NCBI GenBank assembly: GCA_937870795.1
Contig: CALMWS010000315.1
Location: forward strand, 1 to 54,948
Direction: 5' to 3'
Source of the DNA: an uncultured Bacteroidota bacterium
GTDB lineage: Bacteria; Bacteroidota; Bacteroidia; Chitinophagales; Saprospiraceae
Length of the DNA stretch: 54,948 nt
The first letter of the stretch is position 1. The number at the start of each line of letters is the position of its first letter. Below the pieces are notes generated by a model. It made no database searches and was not told the origin of the DNA. It saw only the letters and a program-made list of their open reading frames with translations. Below, piece by piece: positions 27,745 to 34,816 of the stretch. Both the position numbers and the translations under genes were made by a program.

Positions 27745-28700
27745 AAGCCATTGTTTTTGAAACCATAGACACGCTGCCTTCACTCAAAGACATGTCGATA
27801 AGCCCAAAGGCAGATGAAGTTGAAGTCGATATCATTGCAGCTGCTTTAAACCACCGTGACATTTGGATTACCAAGGGACTCTATCCCGGGCTTGTGCCGG
27901 ATACTATAATGGGAGCTGATGGCGTTGGCTATTACAATGGCAGGCGAGTGGTCATCAATCCCGGTCTGGCCTGGGGTGAAAATGAACAATTCCAGTCGCC
28001 AAAATTCAGAGTATTGGGAGTGCCTGATCATGGCACCTTTGCTGAAAAAATCTATATTTCTCCAAAAGCGTTATTTGATGCTCCTTCGCACCTTACCGAT
28101 GAAGAGGCAGCCGCCCTTCCTGTGGCGGGTGTGACTGCCTACAGAGCCTTGTTTTCCAGGGCAAAACTTCAGAAAGGTGAAAATGTATTGATAACGGGTA
28201 TTGGCGGTGGTGTGGCACTCATGGCAGCACAATTAGCCGAGGCAGCCGGAGCCAATGTATTTTTTACAACCGGAAGTGATGACAAACTGGAAAATGCTCT
28301 TGCCCTAGGCTTTAAAGGGGGAGTCAACTACCGAAATGAAAATTGGCTGGAAAATCTTGCAACGTTATGCGGTCATCTGGATGTGATCGTAGATTCAGCT
28401 GCGGGAGACAACATTAGCAAACTCTTGAAACTGGCTACTTATGGCAGTCGAATTGTTTTGTATGGAGGTGCTTTAGGAAAAATGGGGGGCATCAACCCAC
28501 AACCCCTTTTTTGGAAACAAATGGAAATCATGGGTTCGACCATGGGCTCACCTCATGACTTTGAGCAATTGTTAGCTTTTGTAAATGACCATCAAATCCG
28601 AACCAGGGTGGATAAGGTTTATCATTTTGACGATTACGGCCATGCCTTCGCAAGGCTCTCAGTTGGGGAACAAATGGGTAAGGTTGTGTTGAAGTTATAA
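27741..28700 (+). CDS. MDR-superfamily zinc-free oxidoreductase (quinone reductase-like)
   Basis: This 319-residue protein is in the medium-chain dehydrogenase/reductase superfamily. It has a GroES-like N-terminal domain, the ADGVGYYNG turn and a Rossmann motif (TGIGGGVALMAAQLA), but no run of zinc-ligand Cys residues. That fits NAD(P)H quinone oxidoreductase/enoyl reductase-type members. The sequence overlaps the MFS gene by 4 bases and is followed 3 bases later by the phosphoesterase GTG. The substrate is unknown. Confidence 0.85.
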   Translation: MKAIVFETIDTLPSLKDMSISPKADEVEVDIIAAALNHRDIWITKGLYPGLVPDTIMGADGVGYYNGRRVVINPGLAWGENEQFQSPKFRVLGVPDHGTFAEKIYISPKALFDAPSHLTDEEAAALPVAGVTAYRALFSRAKLQKGENVLITGIGGGVALMAAQLAEAAGANVFFTTGSDDKLENALALGFKGGVNYRNENWLENLATLCGHLDVIVDSAAGDNISKLLKLATYGSRIVLYGGALGKMGGINPQPLFWKQMEIMGSTMGSPHDFEQLLAFVNDHQIRTRVDKVYHFDDYGHAFARLSVGEQMGKVVLKL

Positions 28701-28703
28701 ATA

Positions 28704-29228
28704 GTGAAACGAATTCTAATCATTTCAGATAATCATGGCTTTTTTTCCCATGAGTTGGATGTGCATGTAAAATCTGCGGATGAAATATGGCACGCGGGAG
28801 ATATAGGAAGTCTTGATTCTTTGCGTAGCTATATGGCTACAAAACCTTTTAAAGCCGTTTTTGGCAACATAGATGATTTGGACATCCGGCAAACCTTTCC
28901 TCAAAATTTGGTATTTGAATGTGAAGGATTAACAATTTTAATGACCCATATTGGAGGTTATCCGGGTAAATATCCCACCAAAATTAAGCAGTGGATTCAA
29001 TCGCAAGGAGCTGATATATTTGTTTGTGGCCATTCGCATATATGTAAAGTAATGAAAGATCCTGTGCTGGGCCATTGGCACATCAATCCCGGCTCCTACG
29101 GTCATCATGGATTCCACCACATGCGCACTGCCATACTGCTTACCTTAGATAGAGGGAAAATAATAAATATGAGTGTCATAGAGTTGGGCAAACGAGGCAT
29201 CGTTGACAAGGAAATGACATTGGAATAG
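28704..29228 (+). CDS. YfcE/MJ0936-type metallophosphoesterase
   Basis: This 174-residue single-domain phosphoesterase starts at GTG. The metal-binding motifs are in order: DNHG (Asp9, His11), GDIGS, GNIDD, the MTHIGG His, and GHSH followed by HINPGSYG. This set defines the calcineurin-like YfcE group, which hydrolyses phosphodiester or phosphomonoester bonds. Cytoplasmic location is expected. It is the last gene of a probable GH53-MFS-MDR-phosphoesterase transcript, since hemE has its own promoter. Confidence 0.88.
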   Translation: MKRILIISDNHGFFSHELDVHVKSADEIWHAGDIGSLDSLRSYMATKPFKAVFGNIDDLDIRQTFPQNLVFECEGLTILMTHIGGYPGKYPTKIKQWIQSQGADIFVCGHSHICKVMKDPVLGHWHINPGSYGHHGFHHMRTAILLTLDRGKIINMSVIELGKRGIVDKEMTLE

Positions 29229-29248
29229 ATGGGCTTAAAGTATCTTTG
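29220..29248 (+). promoter_or_regulatory. hemE promoter: -33 TTG, 18-base spacer, -7 TATCTTTG
   Basis: TATCTTTG at 29241-29248 with a TTG at 29220-29222 gives a spacing within the Bacteroidota range. Transcription should start near 29255, only about nine bases before ATG 29264, so hemE mRNA is probably almost leaderless. The TTG overlaps the last codons of the preceding gene. Confidence 0.6.
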
Positions 29249-29263
29249 CGCACAATTTGTTTT

Positions 29264-30295
29264 ATGGAGTTAAAGAATGATTTATTAGTTAGGGTATTAG
29301 AAGGTCAGGAAGTGGAAAGGCCACCGGTATGGCTAATGAGGCAAGCAGGCAGGATTTTACCCGAATACAGAAAAGTAAGAGAAAGTCTTAGTGGCTTTAT
29401 TGAATTGGTACAAAGTCCTGATCTTGTTGCAGAAGTAACAGTTCAACCCGTTGATGCGCTGGGCGTAGATGCCGCCATTTTGTTTTCCGATATCCTTGTC
29501 ATTCCTGAAGCGATGGGCCTGCCTTACGAGATGGTAGAATCAAGAGGCCCCTATTTTCCCAGAACCATAGAAAACAAGCAAGATGTAGATCAGCTGTCAA
29601 GTGGAAAACCCGCAGCTGAGAATCTATCATATGTTTATGAAGGCATTGAAAAAACGTTGAATAAATTGGATGGCCGGGTGCCTTTGATAGGTTTTGCAGG
29701 AGCCCCTTTTACCTTGTACTGTTACATGGTAGAAGGAAAAGGCAGCAAAACTTTCTCTAAGGCTAAAAAGATGTTGTACGCTGATCCTCAATTAGCCCAT
29801 CATCTGCTTCAAAAAATTACAGATACCATTATCCAATACCTCTTATTAAAAGTTAAGGCTGGTGTACAGGTGGTGCAGGTGTTTGACTCCTGGGCGGGGG
29901 TGTTGGATTCATCTACCTATGATACCTTCTGCATACCGTATTTGAAACAAATCAGCGATGCTTTGAGTCCAGTTTGTCCTGTAATATTATTTCCTAAAGG
30001 GGCATGGTTTAGCTTACCAGCACTGCATCAAATTGGCAGCTCGGGCCTTGGCATCGATTGGAGTATTGACCCGGCTTACGTTAGATCTATCACAGGTGCC
30101 GAAAAGGTACTACAAGGCAATTTGGACCCATGTATTTTATATGCACAGGAAGAGGTTATTCGTGAAAAAGCCAGGCAATTGTGCGACGGTTTTGGCAGGA
30201 ACCACATTGCCAATCTGGGTCACGGAGTTTATCCGGATACCCCTCTTGATAATGTAAAAATTTTTGTTGATGAGGTCAAAAAGTACCGATATTAA
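29264..30295 (+). CDS. hemE: Uroporphyrinogen decarboxylase
   Basis: This is a 343-residue cytoplasmic enzyme of heme synthesis that decarboxylates uroporphyrinogen III to coproporphyrinogen III. The N-terminal signature PVWLMRQAGRILPEYR and the motifs GVDAAILFSDILVIPEAMG, GFAGAPFTLYCYM and DSWAG are diagnostic. The open frame extends to a TTG at 29246, but that codon lies within the -7 element, so ATG 29264 is the start. The 3' spacer (30296-30360) holds only a weak GCACA/TGTGC pairing. Confidence 0.93.
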   Translation: MELKNDLLVRVLEGQEVERPPVWLMRQAGRILPEYRKVRESLSGFIELVQSPDLVAEVTVQPVDALGVDAAILFSDILVIPEAMGLPYEMVESRGPYFPRTIENKQDVDQLSSGKPAAENLSYVYEGIEKTLNKLDGRVPLIGFAGAPFTLYCYMVEGKGSKTFSKAKKMLYADPQLAHHLLQKITDTIIQYLLLKVKAGVQVVQVFDSWAGVLDSSTYDTFCIPYLKQISDALSPVCPVILFPKGAWFSLPALHQIGSSGLGIDWSIDPAYVRSITGAEKVLQGNLDPCILYAQEEVIREKARQLCDGFGRNHIANLGHGVYPDTPLDNVKIFVDEVKKYRY

Positions 30296-30381
30296 GCACA
30301 GCCCCCATCAATAAATGTGCATATGTTAAAGAATACTTGCATTTTTTCTTTAATTTATAAACATATTACATAATTTCTATA

Positions 30382-30389
30382 TATATTTG
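30382..30389 (+). promoter_or_regulatory. Candidate -7 element (TATATTTG) of the HTH/S24 regulator gene
   Basis: TATATTTG is an exact TAnnTTTG match about 28 bases before ATG 30417. Its last bases are also the left arm of an inverted repeat that runs to the start codon, as expected of an autoregulated promoter. Confidence 0.5.
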
Positions 30390-30418
30390 CCTGATGAATC
30401 ACCCTCTTTCAGGCAAAT
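30385..30418. promoter_or_regulatory. 10-bp inverted repeat overlapping promoter and start codon: candidate operator
   Basis: The arms ATTTGCCTGA (30385-30394) and TCAGGCAAAT (30409-30418) are perfect reverse complements separated by 14 bases. The left arm overlaps the end of the -7 element and the right arm overlaps the ATG. A dimeric repressor such as the encoded HTH/S24 protein binding here would block its own transcription and translation. In RNA the same repeat could hide the start codon, if transcription starts at or before it. Confidence 0.5.
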
Positions 30419-31127
30419 GAACCTTCCTGCCATATCAAAACGGTTTGCTGAAATTGTAGAAATCCTCAATTCCAGAGGGGTAATCAAATCTGTAAGTCAA
30501 CTGGCAGATACCCTGGACACCCACAAACAATCATTAAACGAAATTGTAAAGGGTAAACGCAATCTTACACTTGAGTTGGCCAGCCGGATTTGTGAGACTT
30601 TTTCGGTCAATCCCGCCTACCTGCTCATGGGTCAACAACCCAAGTTTATCCAGGCAGAAAATGGATATAGAAAAGACAACATATCTTATATACCTGTAAA
30701 GGTACAAGCAGGCTACGGAGAGCAAATCAGCAATCCCATATTTGAATCAGAGCTGGAAAAATTTAACCTGCCGGGCTCCCAATTCCAGGACGATGAATAC
30801 AGGTGTTTTGAAGTTGAAGGAGAAAGCATGTCACCCAATTACCTGAATGGAGACAAGGTAATTTGCTCACATTTACCCAAAATATATCTGGGTCAGGCTA
30901 TACGAGACTATATGGTTTATGTGGTGGTCACAGAGCATTCACTTCTGCTAAAGAGACTGGTAAATAAAATAAAGACAGAAGGATGCATTGAACTCATATC
31001 CGACAATCCCCTCTTCGATCCAAAACAAATACCTGTATCGGAAATTCTCGAAATATGGAAGGTTGAGGGCGTAATTACCCAAAGAAGTTTTGCTGCCAAA
31101 AAAGCCGGAGAGCCCGCTATTGGTTAA
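30417..31127 (+). CDS. LexA/CI-like repressor: HTH domain plus S24 peptidase
   Basis: This 236-residue regulator has an N-terminal XRE-type helix-turn-helix (about residues 15-70, SVSQLADTLDTHKQSLNEIVKGKRN with LELASRICETF). A C-terminal S24 domain follows, with a possible Ala98-Gly99 cleavage site (VQAGYG), catalytic Ser137 in EGESMSP, and catalytic Lys179 in LLLKRL. RecA-stimulated self-cleavage is therefore possible. The start is ATG 30417; the earlier TTG is within the promoter. Its stop overlaps the convergent accC gene by 11 bases. A stress or SOS-type role is an inference. Confidence 0.82.
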   Translation: MNLPAISKRFAEIVEILNSRGVIKSVSQLADTLDTHKQSLNEIVKGKRNLTLELASRICETFSVNPAYLLMGQQPKFIQAENGYRKDNISYIPVKVQAGYGEQISNPIFESELEKFNLPGSQFQDDEYRCFEVEGESMSPNYLNGDKVICSHLPKIYLGQAIRDYMVYVVVTEHSLLLKRLVNKIKTEGCIELISDNPLFDPKQIPVSEILEIWKVEGVITQRSFAAKKAGEPAIG

Positions 31128-32538
31128 GATTTGACAATAGAGCCGCTGCTGCTCCCCCCTTCTCTTTTACTTGAGCTAAGTAAGTATCTTTTGAAAAATA
31201 CCTACCTACAAACGAGGTGTCAAATTTGCCTGATACAAAGGCATCGTGGTGCATGACAAAACTTCCAAAGTCCAAAGTTGTCTCAATACCATCAATGTCG
31301 TAATGCTGAATAGCCCATTTCATTTTTTCTATGGCTGCCTTGCGCGTTGTACCATGGGTAGCCAATTTTGCTATCATAGGATCATAATACATTGGGATCT
31401 CCATTCCTTCTCTAAATCCATCATCCACTCTTACCCCATCACCAACGGGAATTCGGTATTTTTTTAACACATTGATGCTGGGTAAAAAATTATTGAAGGG
31501 ATCTTCAGCATAAACCCGAAGTTCCATCGCATGGCCGTTGATAGAAAGTTCGTCCTGAGCATAGGGAAGTTCATATCCCATGGCTACTTTTACCTGCAAT
31601 TCCACAAGATCAATGCCTGTGATCATTTCGGTTACCGGGTGTTCCACCTGCAAGCGGGTGTTCATTTCAAGGAAGTAAAAATTCATGTGTTTATCCACCA
31701 GAAATTCAACCGTTCCTGCCCCAATATAATTGCAGGATCTGGCAACATTAACCGCCGCGTCTCCCATGCGTTTTCTCAATTCAGGAGTGAGCACACTGCT
31801 GGGTGCTTCCTCTACTACCTTCTGGTGTCTGCGTTGTATACTGCATTCCCTTTCAAAAAGGTGGATAACATTGCCGTGTTTATCAGCCATGATTTGAAAC
31901 TCAATGTGCCTGGGTTCTTCCACGTATTTTTCGATAAAAACAGATGAATCTCCGAATGCGGATTGGGCCTCACTCATTGCCATTTGGAGCTGATCTTTCA
32001 TTTCATTTCCGGAGTTAACCAAGCGCATGCCCTTACCTCCGCCGCCTGCAGAAGCTTTGATTAGTACAGGATATCCTATTTCTCCGGCTATTCTTTCACA
32101 CTCAGATGGATCGCTAAGAGCATAGTCTGTACCTGGCACAAGAGGTATATCAAATTTTTTGACAGCATCTTTGGCCGCCAGTTTACTGCCCATGATTTCC
32201 ATAGAAAAAGCAGATGGGCCGATCAATAAGATATCGTGTTTTTCCAGATTAGCTGCAAAGGTTGGGTTTTCACTCAAAAAACCATATCCAGGGTGGATGG
32301 CATCTACATTGAGTCTTTTGGCAACTTCAATGATTTTGTCCTGTAAAAGATATGATTGAGCAGAAGGAGGTGGTCCAATCAAAACGGCTTCGTCTGCCAT
32401 TCCAACGAACGGAGCATTGGCATCGGCTTCACTGTAAACAGCAACTGAGGAAATGCCCATTTTTCTTAGTGTCTTAAATACTCTGCAGGCAATCTCTCCC
32501 CTGTTGGCAACCAATACTTTATGGATAGGCTTAATCAT
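31117..32538 (-). CDS. accC: Biotin carboxylase subunit of acetyl-CoA (or other acyl-CoA) carboxylase
   Basis: This 473-residue ATP-grasp biotin carboxylase carboxylates the biotin carrier with bicarbonate and ATP in fatty-acid synthesis. It has the N-terminal VLVANRGEIACRVFKTL, the HPGYGFLSE motif, the glycine-rich ATP loop KASAGGGGKGMR, and the catalytic segments ERECSIQRRHQKVVEEAPS and EMNTRLQVEHPVTE. The nearest genes on this strand do not encode a BCCP, so it could also serve propionyl- or pyruvate-type carboxylases. Its C-terminus overlaps the convergent regulator gene by 11 bases. Confidence 0.88.
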   Translation of the reverse strand: MIKPIHKVLVANRGEIACRVFKTLRKMGISSVAVYSEADANAPFVGMADEAVLIGPPPSAQSYLLQDKIIEVAKRLNVDAIHPGYGFLSENPTFAANLEKHDILLIGPSAFSMEIMGSKLAAKDAVKKFDIPLVPGTDYALSDPSECERIAGEIGYPVLIKASAGGGGKGMRLVNSGNEMKDQLQMAMSEAQSAFGDSSVFIEKYVEEPRHIEFQIMADKHGNVIHLFERECSIQRRHQKVVEEAPSSVLTPELRKRMGDAAVNVARSCNYIGAGTVEFLVDKHMNFYFLEMNTRLQVEHPVTEMITGIDLVELQVKVAMGYELPYAQDELSINGHAMELRVYAEDPFNNFLPSINVLKKYRIPVGDGVRVDDGFREGMEIPMYYDPMIAKLATHGTTRKAAIEKMKWAIQHYDIDGIETTLDFGSFVMHHDAFVSGKFDTSFVGRYFSKDTYLAQVKEKGGAAAALLSNLNQ

Positions 32539-32607
32539 GGTGGTCTGATTTAGGATGTAAATTTAAAAATTTGACACCTTATTAGGATTGACTTGTGTAA
32601 TTTTATT

Positions 32608-32615
32608 CAAATTTA
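32608..32615 (-). promoter_or_regulatory. Weak candidate -7 element (TAAATTTG) for accC
   Basis: A TAnnTTTG match on the minus strand lies 70 bases before the accC ATG and only 3 bases before the divergent glycerate kinase ATG. No suitable -33 TTG was seen, and an AT-rich spacer could give this match by chance. Confidence 0.25.
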
Positions 32616-32618
32616 AAG

Positions 32619-33704
32619 ATGACCTTACTCATTTGTCCTGATAGTTTTAAAGGTAGCATGACGGCAGTTGATTTCTGCATGTGGTCACAACAATTTTTTC
32701 AAAAGCATTTGCCTGGCTTTTCCACTACTTGTGTGCCTTTGGCAGATGGTGGTGAAGGGAGTTTGGTTGTGTTGGCCTCCTTACTTGACAATCCCAATTG
32801 GGTCAATTGTCATTCAGTGGATGCTTTACACCGCCCCATATTATCCCAATATTTAACATGTGGAAACAAAGCATACATAGAGTTAGCCAAGGCATCAGGT
32901 TTACCACTTATTCACCCTCAAGAGCAGGATTTGCTGAAAAGTAATACTTATGGCACCGGCCTGTTGATGAAACATGCCTACGAAAGTGGCTTCAAAGACA
33001 TAGTTCTTTTCTGCGGAGGCAGCGCTACCATTGATGGGGGAACAGGCATCTTACAAGCATTGGGCTTCCGTTTGCTGGACAATAGGGGCAAAGAAATTTC
33101 AAATCGGGTAAATGCTCTGACTTCCCTACATACAATTGAAAATTCATCCAATTTTAGGCCCGATCATTTGACTTTGGTTGTGGATGTAAGGAATCCTATT
33201 TGCGGAGTCAATGGCGCGGCCAGAGTTTTCGGGCCTCAAAAAGGAGGAAGTGCCGAGGTAATAAAAAAACTGGATACCGCTTTACACAACTTTTCAGCCA
33301 TGCTTCTAAACGGTGGCTATATAGAAGATACAGCAGAAGAGGGCTTGGGTGCAGCTGGAGGAGTTGGACTCGGCTTAAGCCTTTTTTCTCCAGTGACTAA
33401 ATTTGGAAATGACTATTTTGTAATTGCGACCAATCTAGTAAAACAACTAACAGCCGCTGATACCATTATCACCGGCGAAGGAAGATTTGATGAACAAAGC
33501 TCAATGGGCAAAATAACAGGTACCGTAATTGATCTATGCCACCAGTACAAGAAAAAATGCATTGTCGTTTGTGGCAGCTCCAGTACGAGGTCTAATGCTG
33601 CATTTGAATTAATCAACCTTTGCAATGAATCGGAAATAAATGATTGTATAGCAGAACCAAAATTGTATTTAGAAAACACCCTGAAGCGAATATTTATAAA
33701 ATAA
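32619..33704 (+). CDS. Glycerate kinase (GarK/GlxK family)
   Basis: This 361-residue cytoplasmic kinase of the type-1 glycerate kinase family phosphorylates glycerate to 2-phosphoglycerate (or 3-phosphoglycerate). It has the N-terminal CPDSFKGSMTA motif, PLADGGEGS, GGSATIDGGTG, DVRNPICG and GEGRFDEQSSMGK, all in family order. Length is normal. The gene diverges from accC and is followed by a clear hairpin terminator before the T9SS gene. Confidence 0.9.
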   Translation: MTLLICPDSFKGSMTAVDFCMWSQQFFQKHLPGFSTTCVPLADGGEGSLVVLASLLDNPNWVNCHSVDALHRPILSQYLTCGNKAYIELAKASGLPLIHPQEQDLLKSNTYGTGLLMKHAYESGFKDIVLFCGGSATIDGGTGILQALGFRLLDNRGKEISNRVNALTSLHTIENSSNFRPDHLTLVVDVRNPICGVNGAARVFGPQKGGSAEVIKKLDTALHNFSAMLLNGGYIEDTAEEGLGAAGGVGLGLSLFSPVTKFGNDYFVIATNLVKQLTAADTIITGEGRFDEQSSMGKITGTVIDLCHQYKKKCIVVCGSSSTRSNAAFELINLCNESEINDCIAEPKLYLENTLKRIFIK

Positions 33705-33729
33705 AAAAGGGACCCATTAGATCCCTTTT
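33705..33729. terminator. Bidirectional intrinsic terminator between glycerate kinase and T9SS gene
   Basis: An 8-bp perfect stem (AAAAGGGA, 33705-33712, and TCCCTTTT, 33722-33729) encloses a nine-base loop. It is A-rich on the left and T-rich on the right, so either strand yields a stem followed by U-rich sequence. It separates two convergent genes. Confidence 0.75.
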
Positions 33730-33755
33730 ATATTGTGTCAATCAATTAAAGCAAA

Positions 33756-34805
33756 TTATTCAACTTTAATGAACTTACGGTTGATCACCTGATCACCCAC
33801 ATTGAATTGTAAAGAATAAAATCCAGGAGCAATGTCTTTAACAGAAAGCTCTTGAGGATTGCTGGTGTCAACTCTTACTTTTCTTACCAACTTACCCTGA
33901 ACATCCAACAGATCCATCACAATCACCTGGCCTTTAATGCCATTGAAGTTAAGGTTCAACTTGTCTGAAGTTGGATTGGGATAGATTGAAAAATCAGTAA
34001 CATCAAAACAGTTGTAATCATGAGAAATGGTCTCAGATACTTTGAAAGTGCCGTCCAAATCCAATTCTACCAACCTGTAATAGTAGGTACCATTTGATTT
34101 GAAGTTTACATCCTCAAATGAATACTCACGAACTACGGAAGAATTCTGATTGCTGCTAATGAAAGCTACTTTTTCAAACTCTTTTCCGTCCAAAGATCTT
34201 TCAACATTAAAACCTTTGCTGTTGATTTCAGATTCTGTTGTCCAGTTTAACTGAATGCCTTCGCAGTCAATTGATCTGGTTTTGAAACCGGAAAGTTTCA
34301 CTGGAAGTGGTGCTGTTACACTTAAACTTGCACTTTCGCCATCATTGTCACCTGAATTGGTATTGGAACAATTTAGAGCATCAGAAGCATTGCTTGAGGT
34401 AACACCATTGGAAACCAATGAGAATCCAGTCACATTCACTGTGATCAATCCACCATCACCATCTGCAAGCGTAACGATGTTGTTACCATACAATGCATTG
34501 TCAATAGCTGAATATACCCAGGTAAAACTTGGACCGAAACCTGTCATAGCTACAGCTGCAGCACCACCTGTTGGCTTATAAGAACCAGAAGCAGGAAACG
34601 AAATGATCACGTCCAAACAGCCAGGAGCCAATTCACCGCCAGCGCTTGTTTCATTGATTGAAATAAAGGTGAGGAAATTGGTTGTTCCACCAACGGGTAT
34701 AGATGTTGTGGAAAAACCAGCAGAACTCACGATAAAGTCTACCTGCGAGTAGCCATTAAAGGCTACTGCAGTTAGTGTTATTAACAATAAGAATATTTTC
34801 TTCAT
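33756..34805 (-). CDS. Secreted protein with T9SS type A sorting domain, partner gene of the giant mosaic protein
   Basis: This 349-residue precursor has a signal peptide ending NGYSQ. The N-terminal region (about 22-165) is a beta-rich domain, perhaps DUF11-like, with VGGTTNFLTFISINETS. A Fn3-like domain follows (LSGFKTRSIDCEGIQLNWTTESE to YYYRLVELDLDG, about 170-260). The C-terminal T9SS type A domain begins FSIYPNPTSDKLNL and ends GFYSLQFNVG...FIKVE. It begins 11 bp after the stop of the roughly 3.6-kilo-residue giant on the same strand, so cotranscription is likely. It may present, anchor or help secrete the giant, but this is inference. Confidence 0.85.
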   Translation of the reverse strand: MKKIFLLLITLTAVAFNGYSQVDFIVSSAGFSTTSIPVGGTTNFLTFISINETSAGGELAPGCLDVIISFPASGSYKPTGGAAAVAMTGFGPSFTWVYSAIDNALYGNNIVTLADGDGGLITVNVTGFSLVSNGVTSSNASDALNCSNTNSGDNDGESASLSVTAPLPVKLSGFKTRSIDCEGIQLNWTTESEINSKGFNVERSLDGKEFEKVAFISSNQNSSVVREYSFEDVNFKSNGTYYYRLVELDLDGTFKVSETISHDYNCFDVTDFSIYPNPTSDKLNLNFNGIKGQVIVMDLLDVQGKLVRKVRVDTSNPQELSVKDIAPGFYSLQFNVGDQVINRKFIKVE

Positions 34806-34816
34806 TGTGTTTTATT

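Noticed and set aside
29246-29263. TTG start upstream of hemE
   Set aside because: Lies in the promoter -7 element; ATG 29264 begins the conserved protein.
30296-30321. Terminator after hemE
   Set aside because: Only a five-base GCACA/TGTGC pairing with no T tract directly after it.
30387-30416. TTG start upstream of the HTH/S24 ATG
   Set aside because: It lies within the -7 element and inverted repeat, so it would not be transcribed as coding sequence.
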